DNA of 64,000 nucleotides from Hemileia vastatrix (lineage: Eukaryota; Basidiomycota; Pucciniomycetes; Pucciniales; Zaghouaniaceae), in contig JASXTE010000016.1 in assembly GCA_030280995.1 (NCBI GenBank), positions 25,691,501-25,755,500 on the forward strand, in the 5' to 3' direction. A program made the translations under genes and the position numbers. Below, piece after piece: positions 1-9,670 of the stretch. A model generated the notes under the pieces. It had not been told where the DNA came from. It did not search any database and saw only the letters and a list, made by a program, of their open reading frames with translations. Positions within the stretch are counted from its first letter, which is position 1. Every line of letters starts with the position of its first letter.

Positions 1-3
1 TTT

Positions 4-138
4 CTTTACATTCAAGTCAATAAGTTTGCTTATACTTTTATTTTGACAAAAATTTGAAATTATAATAAAAATTTTCTATCTTTACTTTCAAGTCAATAAG
101 TTTGCTTATATAAATACTTCTAAGTCAATAAAATTCAA
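4..138. repeat. 76-bp direct repeats
   Basis: A roughly 31-bp sequence with the core TTCAAGTCAATAAGTTTGCT occurs at 4-34 and again at 80-110, one base different, with a third partial copy (TTCTAAGTCAATAAA) starting near 118. The period is 76 bp. It lies in the noncoding tail of Harbinger-like element A. No function is evident. Confidence 0.7.
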
Positions 139-148
139 TATCTCTTTT

Positions 149-303
149 GAAAATTTGGCAATACCCTCCCCTGCATTTTATTGAAACAAGGGGTGGGTAC
201 CACCAAATTTTTCTAAGTCATCATATTCACATGTCAGATTTAAAAAATTGGCAATACCCTCCCCTGCATTTTATTTAAGTAAAGGGTGAAAGTCATCAAA
301 ATT
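149..303. repeat. Two subterminal hairpin-like repeat units of element A
   Basis: Units at 149-211 and 242-303 read AATTTGGCAATACCCTCCCC, then TGCATTTTATT, then a G-rich arm (AAGGGGTGGGTACC in unit 1), so each unit can fold back on itself. Four related units in the opposite orientation follow the Tet-like gene of element B at 27731-28169. Finding the same units beyond both Tet-like genes supports common descent of the two elements. Confidence 0.65.
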
Positions 304-586
304 TAATATAATTACATAAATTAATTAATATATAAATAAGATATGTTAAATTTACTACTTTTAAAGTAATGACAATTCCTCATGCCAAAATGAAGATCAA
401 GTCTAGAAACTAGGTTTGAGACTTTCCACAGGTATAGGATAGAGAAACCCCATGAAACAAATTAATGTTATCATGATTACCTTTTATACAACACAAGGTT
501 GTTGGCCCATTACTTTAATTTCATAAATTGAAATATCATATTTATTTATTTAAAATTTATGGAAGAACATTAAATATTTGGTGACT

Positions 587-1570
587 CTACGAATCCCCAT
601 ACTTTTTAGATCTACCTAATGAATTTTTAAATTTATTTCCTTTTTCTTCTTTTTTTAACTTGTTTATTTGTTGGATTAACTTTTGACTGATCTGGAAAGA
701 GCAACCAAAATGCGTGAAGTCTTGACAAGATTCTAAACCTGGAGGAGACTTTGTAGTTTGGTGATTATTGTAAGAAGAATTCCATACTGTTTCGATTATT
801 CCATTTCCTAATCCGAAATTGATTATACATCTATGATCTGGGAAATATAATCCATGTCCTTTAATTTTTGCAGATGACAGAATAGGTTGTCCAGTGATAG
901 GATTAATATATGTGAAGATTCCATAAGTGAGGTAATTGGCATCATTTGAGTCGGTGTGAATTCGGTTATGAAATCCAGATTGAGTGATTATAACATTTGA
1001 AAACATTAGATAATCACTGCTAATATCTTCCCATTCAGAGTTGCACCAATTTGGTATTCCAAGTTTCATAGCAACTTCATGATTTGTTTCAAAAGCTTTA
1101 ATACAGAGTTTTTTAAGTTGAAGAGCAAGAAATGAATTAAATGAATGTAAAGTATTCAATTTTCAAAAACCATTATCTAATTCAGCTTTAGATAAAAATC
1201 TGAGTAAAGAATATATGCCTATTTGAATTAAATTCAGTAAAATGATATTAAAAAATCCAGAAAATTTTTTAAACATACCAAGAGAAAAACCTTTATCAAA
1301 TCCTGGTCTCCATCCAATACCAATTATGATTCCACCCAACAAATTCTTATTCCTTAAAGGTAAGCAAACCAAAGCCATTTGATAGAGTGTTATGATGAGA
1401 TCGCAGAGTTGATTAAATGATTCATCTTTTAAACCATTAAAAGAATGGTTTTTGTAAATAAATTGAGGTTTGAAAGTATTATTAATAACAGCTTTAACTT
1501 CATCACCTCCAGTTTCAGTTAAATAATGTATATTTTCAGGTAACGTTTTTGGATATTGTTTTTTTTTCAA
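587..1570 (-). pseudogene. Tet-like 2OG-Fe(II) oxygenase, copy A, broken by one in-frame stop
   Basis: The minus-strand frame 1570-1163 and the frame 1159-587 are the same reading frame separated by one TGA at 1163-1165. The N-terminal half contains GIGWRPGFDKG, a motif typical of the fungal Tet/JBP-like dioxygenases that are expanded in rusts. The C-terminal half contains HTDSNDA (HxD iron ligands), YGIFTYI, the segment with FPDH, IIETVWNSSY and NNHQTT (distal histidine). The family oxidises 5-methylcytosine or thymine with Fe(II) and 2-oxoglutarate; which substrate this copy used is unknown. The first codon of the downstream half is TTG, so it does not have an obvious independent start. It lies about 1.6 kb downstream of the Harbinger transposase on the same strand. 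Family call is from motif recall; distant members vary. Confidence 0.65.
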
Positions 1571-1979
1571 CTTTAGTTTTATAGTACTTTATTTTTGAAA
1601 TATTGCCAAATATTTGATCCAAGTGAATTTTTTTTTAAATTTATTTTATTTTGTTACTGTTCATTTTTTGTCAATGTTTTAGATGATGATTGAAAAGAAG
1701 TTGAATTTGAAGATGATAATGAAGTTAAAGAAGATGAGAATGAGGTAAGTGGTGAATCTGAAGTTAAAGACATGTATTTTTCTACTTACAAATTTGTTAC
1801 TTTTCAAACACCCAAAATTATACATTAATAAAAAACTCACTTAAGTTAAATTAAAAAAAAAATCATCAAAAGACTAATAAGAATTTTTTTTATTTCACTT
1901 GAACTTGATGAATATTTTTCTCTAAAATTAAAAAAAAAAATTCAAAAAAAAAATTCAAAAAACTGTGAAATTTTTTTTA
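1571..1979. other. AT-rich interval with a short serine-rich minus-strand frame
   Basis: On the minus strand an ATG at 1773 opens a 38-codon frame ending near 1660, rich in Ser and Thr (MSLTSDSPLTSFSSS...). It is in a different frame from the Tet-like gene, and between the two lie stops in all frames, so it is either the first exon of that gene or chance. I could not find a splice pair that keeps the frame. The rest is A/T runs. Confidence 0.35.
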
Positions 1980-2570
1980 TCACTTCCCCATTCCCCTAAA
2001 TTCCCCGCTCCAAACCCCTCTCCCACCTCCCCAAAACCCTTGTACAAACCCCCCCTCCAACCTATTCACATCCCCTTTTAAACCCCTCCAAACCCCCTTC
2101 CAAACCCGCCTTCAATCTGCCCCAAACCCCCCTCCAAACCCCCTTCCGAATCCCCTCCAAACCCCCCTCCAAATCCCCCTTCAATCTCCCACAAACCCCC
2201 TCCAGCCCCCCCATAAATCCACCTCTATTCTTCCCTCTAAACCCCCCCTAACCCCCCCTAACCTCCCCCTACCCCCCCTACAAACCCCCTCCAAACCCCC
2301 CTACCCCCCCCCTCAATGTTACTTAACGATTCGTTAGAAAATCGTTAAGGAACCTTTAAGGGGGGGGTAGGGGGGTTTTGAGGGGGATAGGAGGGGGGGT
2401 TAGGAACGGATTGAAGGGGGGTTCGGAAGGGGGGTTGGAGGGGGTGTATTGGAGAGTTTGGAGGGGGGTTTGGAGGTGAATTAGAGGGGGGATTCAGGGG
2501 ATTCGGAGGGGGGTTGGAGAGGAATGAGGGGAGGAAATGAGGACACCAACAAGAGGGAGAAAGGGAGAGA
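1980..2570. repeat. C-rich / G-rich mirror segment with central palindrome
   Basis: From 1980 to 2315 the plus strand consists of degenerate repeats of the form CAAACCCCCCTCC. From 2357 to 2570 it switches to the complementary style (GGGGGGGTAGGGGGGTTTTG). Between them, near 2322-2348, is TTAACGATT...AATCGTTAA, a 9-bp inverted repeat. The whole block can fold as one large imperfect hairpin and has G-quadruplex potential on both strands. It separates the transposase from the Tet-like gene of element A. Confidence 0.7.
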
Positions 2571-3152
2571 TGAGACCAAAGAGGGAGAAAAGGGAGGTTA
2601 AAGTGAGCCAAGGAGGGGAGAATAAGGCAGCCAAAGGGGGGAAAAGGGGGATGTATCCATTCCAAGGAGAGGGTAAAGGTGGGAAAAAGCCCAGGCCAAG
2701 GGGGGATAAAGAATAGGATAAATGAGAGAAAAGAGGGAGAGAGAGAGAGAGAAAAAAAAGGTTAATTTAAACCTATAAATTTAAAAAAACCACTTACAAA
2801 AAAAACAATAACAAAAACAAAAACAAAAACCCAAAAAACCAAGAAAAAAAAATTAGCAAAAAATTAAGTAAAAAAGATAAAATGACTTACCTGGAGAGAT
2901 GAGTTGAGAAAAAAGAAATATAAGTTAAATTGTTTGAGTGATGTAGGAAGAGAGGAGAAAACGGATATGAGTGAAGAAAAAAAAGAGAGTGACTGAAAAA
3001 ATATGCATTTGCTGAAAATATGCAATTTCATGTTGAGTTGATGAAAGAAAACACAGAGAGATAAAAAAAATAAGACTTTAATAGCAAATTCAAAAACCAA
3101 AAAAATATGCAAAAAAATTTACCATTCTCAGTGAATAACACATTCAAATTTA
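2571..3152. other. Noncoding purine-rich spacer
   Basis: Mostly AG-rich on the plus strand, with a short (GA)n run near 2737-2752 and A-rich stretches such as CAAAAACAAAAACAAAAAC at about 2812-2832. Long frames here are compositional. No gene seen. Confidence 0.6.
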
Positions 3153-4391
3153 TCATTTGAAGAGAATGAAAAAAAAATAAAGTTGCGTTGAAAAATGTTG
3201 GAGTGTTATTGGAAGAATTTTTGCCCTTATACTAGTTGATTGAGAAATAAAAGTTTTGGATATAGTCAGAGGTGAATCAACTTGTTTATCTTCATACAGC
3301 TCTAACCATTCATATTTGAGGTCAGCAAGTAAATTATGAAGTATAGTGCAACACAGAATCCAGTTTATCACCGCCTCCATCTCAGATTTATTTCTAAGAG
3401 TACTTCTTAGTTCCCTTAAACTAGAAAAACGGCCTTTCAAGATTCCAATAGAATGTTCAATACAGACTCTTGACTTTGCCAAATGATTGTTGAGCTTGGA
3501 ATTTTGACTGTCTTCTGAAGCTGCTCCCCAAAAAGCAGGAAGTACATACTTTCCATTCACATAAGCAGAATCTGCAAGAAGATACTGATCTTTTTTAAAG
3601 AATTCTTCAGGTTCATTTGAAATTTGCATTCTTTGGAAGACGTAGGAGTCATGACATGAGCCAGGATAGCCAGAGAAAAATGATATAAATTTTTTGTTTA
3701 CGTCACATATAAGCTGAACGGAAATTGAATATCTATAAAGAAGATATATTTGTTAGTGTTAGTTTCAAAGAGAATGAAAGGAGTTAAAAATAATATACCT
3801 CTTTTTACGGTCAAAGTAATTGTTTCCACCTTGAGCAGGTTTCTGGCTCAAAGGAATAGTAGTACCATCAACAAAACCAATACATCCTGGGAAGCTCCCT
3901 GCTTGCGTAACCTGAGATTATTCAAGTCTCTCTTCTTTTGTTGGCCAGGTGAGAAGTTGAGATTCCAAGGAGTTGATGGCAGTGATACATCGTTTGGTAT
4001 AAGTGTTAACTGAACCATACCATAAATGAAAGACATTTTCTAAAAGTTTTAAAGTGGCACCATTACCATTTGAACCCAAACAACATAGTGTGATGGCCAA
4101 TTGAATTGAAGGATGTTGTTGTTCTTTTTGAGAATTATTGTGAAATATGGGATGATCCTGAATAAGCTCAAGAAATTTAAGGAAACATTCCTGAGAAGTC
4201 TTGAACAGCTGTCTAAAACTGGGTGTAGATAGGTTAAGAAGTGTTTGGATGGTGTACTTGGGGGTATGAAGTACTTAAGGCTTTCTTTGAAGAAGTTAAC
4301 GTTTCATGTCCATTTTTGATAAAAAGACAAAATCTTCTTCTAGATCAGAACCAGAATCTGAATCAGAGTCCAAGAGCAGTTCAAGAGCCAT
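3153..4391 (-). pseudogene. PIF/Harbinger DDE transposase, copy A
   Basis: Read on the minus strand from ATG at 4391 (MALELLLDSDSDSGSD...). The segment after about residue 60 aligns with copy B (LFKTSQECF against LFRTSPNSFF; CLGSNGNGATLKLL against RFGSNGNVAAVRCL). The DDE residues are recognisable: GFVDGTTIPL (first Asp), GSCHDSYVF (second Asp) and CIEHSIGILKGRF (Glu), with LLADSAYVNGKY between. A GT-AG intron at 3733-3798 (66 bp, GTATAT...TATAG) interrupts an Arg codon and is conserved in position in copy B. Stops: TAA and TAA shortly after the N-terminal acidic stretch, and TAA in the TKEERLE*SQ stretch. Harbinger transposase cuts and joins DNA at terminal inverted repeats, normally with a Myb/SANT-like partner. 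Confidence 0.8.
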
Positions 4392-4652
4392 GAAAGTCAT
4401 TGCTTTATGTAATTTATCACAATTTGAAAGTGAGGAAGGCATAACTCTTATATGATATGATATGAAGATGTAAATGATGTACGATGTTTTGAGTTATGAA
4501 GTGTTATGCTGAGGAGTGCTGCGTATGACTGGGATGATGCTGACAAATCAGTGAAATGGGACTTGATGGTGAAATCAGCACTTTTGGTTGAGAAAGTGCG
4601 TATTTGAGTGAAATAAGTGACTTTTTTCACTTTTGAAATCCACCAGTATTGG
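4392..4652. other. 5' flank of transposase A up to the LTR insertion site
   Basis: No gene seen. Contains ATGATATGATATGAAGATG-type short repeats. The last five bases (4648-4652, ATTGG) are one copy of the target duplication of LTR element 1; sequence resumes at 13505. Confidence 0.6.
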
Positions 4653-5829
4653 TGTCAGTATAGTCTAGTATATAAGTATGATATAATAGTGTTATTTTAT
4701 GGTCCTACTACTTATTAATAAATTATTTAGTGATTAAACCTCAGGGGAAGACTAATAAAATAGTTATACTCAAATAAAACTCACAATACTTGGATTTAAA
4801 TGCGTGCTAGTGGTGGAAAATAGAAGAGTAAAATATAGTTATAGCTTATATAAAGATAATATCAATTTATAAGGGCTTTATAATATATTTCTGAATGATA
4901 ATAATTGTATTTTAGTGTTTGTTTGAAGTGTAGTAATTGAATGATGATAATAAACCGTCAAAATCCCTCCTTACTTATACCCAAATCCACTGGAGTGCAC
5001 AGACCTTCAATCCAGATGATGTCACTGCTATCCCCAGCAATTACAGCACTGTGAGGGCTCATCACCTCCCCATGGCGTCCACTTCAAGCAGTTTCAACAC
5101 CCAGACCTCCAGTAAGGACCCTCCATCACTATTAATAATAACACAGAGTCATACCATAAATAGTAAACCCAGATAAAAGCGGATACCATAAAGAAACAGG
5201 TAAAATAAATGATCAAAAAGAGATTTAATGAAACTAAAAGCATATAAAGGAAACAAATAAAATGTCCAAGCCCCCAATAACATCCCCAAGCATCCACATT
5301 AACCCAGAAACATCCTTCTAACCCATAAATCCGTGAATAACCATCCAAGGAAGTAATTTGAGTTGTCCAAACTGGGTGTATGTGTCTGATATAGGTGTCT
5401 ATGCTTCTGTAGGAATTGTGAGTCCACTGATTTCGTCCATATGACATAAAATAAGCAGAAAAACAAATGTTATAGGCTATTAAGGGGCTAAAACCCACTT
5501 ATATACCTAAATATACATAATATACTGCATATTTCACTGAATATGAGATTTATGTATACATATAAGCTTATGTGTGTCAATAATTACTTCATATCACTTA
5601 AGATAAGTATATTATGACTCCATTAACACCTTAATAAGTATTATTAGGCCATGGATAAGCTTTTTAAACTATTATAAATTATATAATAGAATAATAATTA
5701 TATATATATATAATAAAATAATATATATTATTATTTTAACCTTATTTTTAAGATATAAGCTTAATCTAGTTAATGTTATCTTATTTTAAGCATAAGAAAT
5801 ACTCAGTCCTAAGGATATTTAGGGTGACA
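4653..5829 (-). repeat. 3' LTR of element 1
   Basis: 1177 bp, plus-strand ends TGTCAGTATAG...TTAGGGTGACA. Pairs with 12324-13499; differences are scattered substitutions and single-base indels. It contains an AT dinucleotide run near 5700-5730 (ATATATATAT). Frames at 4937-5176 and 5094-5498 are present in both LTRs only because the LTRs are copies. Confidence 0.92.
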
Positions 5830-5841
5830 CTCCCTCACCCC
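5830..5841 (-). other. Polypurine tract of element 1
   Basis: Minus-strand GGGGTGAGGGAG directly before the 3' LTR start (TGTCACCC). A purine run in this place primes plus-strand DNA synthesis in LTR elements. Elements 2 and 3 have AGAGTGAGGGAG at the same place. Confidence 0.8.
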
Positions 5842-5943
5842 AAAAAAAACAATAAAAAAAAATGTTAAGACATTTTAATTAAACTTAAGGAGTGAAAATA
5901 TAAAAAAAATAATTTTTATAATACATATACTGAATGAACAGTA

Positions 5944-8900
5944 TTATTTAGATTTAAATTTTTTCAAGAGATTTTTAAGATCAGAGATTTCATTTTTTGG
6001 AATCCACTGGTCATATTCACTTGATTTATTTTTTAATCTCAATAGATACTCAACTCCCTTTTCTTTAGTAAGGTGTCTCTTTTTAAGTATCTTTTCAATT
6101 TCTGCTTTTTACAATATTTCTTCAGGTTGCTGTTTATGCCTTCCTGATCTTCTTGGAAATAGAGCAGTATCATTAGAATGGTAAGGTTTTATAAGAGAAA
6201 TAGGAAATACTGGATGTTTTCTATCATATGGTGCATATAGAATAACCTTAACAGCATTATTACCAACCATTTTTTTAACTACAAATGGTCCAATGAATGG
6301 ATCCTTCAATTTAACATTACCATTTAAATTGAAATGTAGCGTTGAAATAAGGACTTCATCACTCTCTTTGAACGTTTGTTCTTTATGGGCTTTATCCCAT
6401 CTTTTCTTTTCATACTCAAAAGCCTTATTTATACATTCTTGAGCATGTTTTCTGCATAGTTCCTGTATCTGAAGAAAAGATTTAGTACCTGGATGAAAAT
6501 CCAATCTAGGTAACTTATTAAGAGTTTTAGCAGGGGTATTAGGTACATAACCCAACCATAACTTAAATGGCTTTTTGCCAGTGACAGAATGAACTGTACT
6601 ATTATATGCAAATTCTAAACCTGGGATAAGGGTTACCCAATCATGCGTGAATTTGTCATTGTCTTTAAAATTAAGACCAAAAGCACAGTATCTTCCTATC
6701 ATATCTTCTAAGGTTTGTATCATTCTTTCTGCTAGCCCATCAGTTTGTGGATGGTGTGCTGTAGAAAGTTTTAATTGACACCCTGAAACATCCATAAGTG
6801 ACGTCCAGAACTCAGAAGTAAATTTAGGATCTCTGTCAGAAACTATTGCTTTGGGGAAACCTGCTGTATTTAACATATGTGTCCACCATAAAAAAGCTAA
6901 GTCCTTTTCAGAAACCTCTTTGTGGGTAGGAATAAATTTACACATCTTTGTAAATCTATCTACAATTACCCAGAAGGAGTTATAACTCTTATGCCCTGCT
7001 ATTGGCAAACCTGTTACAAAGTCCATGTTAATGATTTCCCATGGAGCTTTTGGTTGCTCAATTTGTTGTAATAAACCAGCTCTTTTTCCTGTTAATCTTT
7101 TAGATTTTTGACAAGAATCACATGTTTCAACATATTTCTGAACATCCTCAGACATGTTAATCCACCAAGCTGTGTTTTTTACTCTGGTTAATGTTTTATG
7201 GTAGTCAAAATGACCTTCTAATATATCATCATGACATATACTTAACATTAAATCCTTCATTGAAGGGGAAATTACAATTACATTACTTAATTTTTTCCTG
7301 TAATATATAAAACCATCCTCAATGGAAAATTTTCCTTTTTCTAATGCCTCTTTATACTTAATTGGTAATGTTTTTATTAAAACATTCATTGAAGCATTAG
7401 ATGGATCATTTAATATTGTAGTTAATTTACTTAAGTCAGGATCTGAATTATAATTATCAAGAATTTATTGCATAAATTCATCCTCAAGATCTACAATATA
7501 AATGCCATAAATGTTAATAAACTCTGACTCATGAACATAAGCAGGATTATCATCATTATTAGGCAGAGGTACTCTAGATAACAGATCTACATTAGAGTGC
7601 AAGGTTCCTGCTCTATGTGTAATAGTCATCTGTCCTCTGTATTCTTGTACAGCTAATTGCCATCTAAACATGTGTCTATTAGGAGTTTTCATGTTTAAGA
7701 GTGACTTAACTGCACTACAGTCAGTTATTAACTCAAATTTTTGGTCTTCAAGGTAATAATGTAGCTTCTCAAGAGCCCATACTACTTCCAAACATTCAAG
7801 TTGAGTGGCACCAAATTTTAATTCACCACTTCTCAGAGTATTTGAAATATAGCAGATTACTACTTCTGACATTTTTCCTTCAATAAGTTGTTTTTGATGT
7901 AAAGCAGCACCCAGTCCAATAAAACTTGCATCTGTATATAACACAAAAGGTAATTGGAAATCTGGTAATCCCAAGATAGGAGCTGTCATTAAACATTCCT
8001 TCAACTTATTGAAAGCTTGTTGTCTTTCATTATTCCAAATGAAAGCTTCTGATTTCTTTATCAGTGTGGTCAGTGGTGCAGCAATTGATTGGTAGTTTTT
8101 TATATATTGTCTATAATAACCACACATTCCAAGAAAAGGTTGTACATCCTTCACATTTTGAGGGATGCCAATATTTTTTATTGCAGCCACTTTATTTTGG
8201 TCTACACATATTTGTAAGCCAGATACAATATGACCAAGCACTTTTAAAGATTCAAACCCAAATTTACATTTTTTCAATGCAAGGGTCATTTTTATTTCAT
8301 CCATTTTCTGAAATACTTTCCTTAAATGGATTAAGTGTTCATCAAGAGATTTAGAGAAAACAATGATTTCATCAATGTATACCATTAACCATCCTTCAAT
8401 CATTTCATTATGGAATGTTATATCCATTAACTTCTGAAATACTGTTGGAGCATTTTTTGGTCCAAATGGCATTCTGACATACTTATAAATTCCTATGTGT
8501 GTTGTTATCAACAAAAAAGTTCTGTGAATTCTTTTCAACAGGAATTTGATGGTACCCTTTATTTCCATCTAGGCAACTTATCTATTTAGCACCTTTAAGG
8601 GTAGCATGTATAGAGGCAATCCTTGGCAAGGGATAAATATCATCTACTGTAAATGTATTTAATGCTCTATAATCACCGCACAGTCTTGCTTTATCTTGTT
8701 CATAAGAAATTAGCACTGGTGATATTACACAATATTTTGGCGTAGTTTCAACCTTCTCAAGAATGTTCATTTTCAATAACATCTTAATATTATCCTCTAT
8801 GTCTTTCCTCTTCATTGGTGAAGCAGGGTATGGTTTCTTTTTAAGACTAGCAGGAATATTATCCATGTCACAGGTTAAACTAATTTTCATTTCATGATCT

Positions 8901-9670
8901 TTTACAAGGCCAAGTTCATTTGTACCATGTGCAAAAGCCATTGGAAAAGCTTTAATTAATTCCAAACTATTATCTTTCTCAGTTTCACTTATCTGAGTGC
9001 CAAATGATGCTTTTGAAATTTCTGTTTCCAGAAGTTCCATCTCATTGGATTCTCTTCCTTTAGACGGGGAATTTGTTACTGACTCAATGTGTAAGACTGT
9101 GTTAAAAGAATTTATTTTAAATTTCCTTTTACCATTCATGCCAATTGTAAAATTGTTATTAGCAGGGTCTAATTTTACACCAAATTTAGTCAGAATATCA
9201 TTTCCAATGGTAAAACAGTTACTACAATTAGTATTATCCATTACTACAAAGTCACAAGTTACACTTACATAACCATGTTGGTGTTTAAAGAAAACAGCAG
9301 CTTTGTATTTACCAATGGGGTGTAGTACTGATCCAAAACCTCTCCAATTTTTATTTTGAAGTGGTTCAAGCTTAAACTTATATTCACTATCAATTTTCTT
9401 TAATGTATTAGTGGAAACAACTGAACCAGCAGCTCCTGTGTCCAATACTATATTAACATTTTCACCAGAAATGATAGCTGGAACCGTGATAGGTGTCATT
9501 CTAAAGTTATCAGCTTGTATATCCTTAATGATTTCAGCATCTTCAAAATTCATTAAAGATTCATATGAGTCCATATTCAATATTTGATTTTCAAAGATGG
9601 ACAAATCATCTTCCAACATACAGACTTCATTTTCATCACTATATGAGATATTGCTGTCATAATCACTTGA
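5944..9670 (-). pseudogene. Pol of element 1: protease, RT, RNase H, integrase, chromodomain-like tail
   Basis: Minus-strand order: protease with IVLDTGAAGSVVS; RT with KARLCGDYRALN, LPRIASIHATL, FGPKNAPTVFQ and the active-site loop YIDEIIVFS, where the usual second Asp of YIDD is Glu; RNase H with FVLYTDASFIGLGAAL and ELITDCSAVKSLL; integrase with an HHCC zinc finger (HDDILEGHF ... CDSCQKSK) and DDE residues in MDFVTGLP, VSDRDPKF and LAERMIQTLED; then a C-terminal segment IEKILKKRHLTKEKG...YLLRLKNK with WIP that resembles a chromodomain. Breaks: TAG at the codon before ISCLDGNKG (about 8578), a frameshift near 8525, TAA near 7465 and TAA at 6109 just before the chromodomain-like tail, whose own stop is at 5944-5946. 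It normally makes and inserts the DNA copy; this copy is dead. Confidence 0.85.

Noticed and set aside
2345..2665. Pro-rich minus-strand frame over the G-rich block
   Set aside because: Arises from CCC tracts; no start context, no homologue recognised, and it lies in the mirror repeat.
4937..5498. Frames in both LTRs of element 1
   Set aside because: Same reason: LTR copies, no conserved domain, opposite strands overlap.
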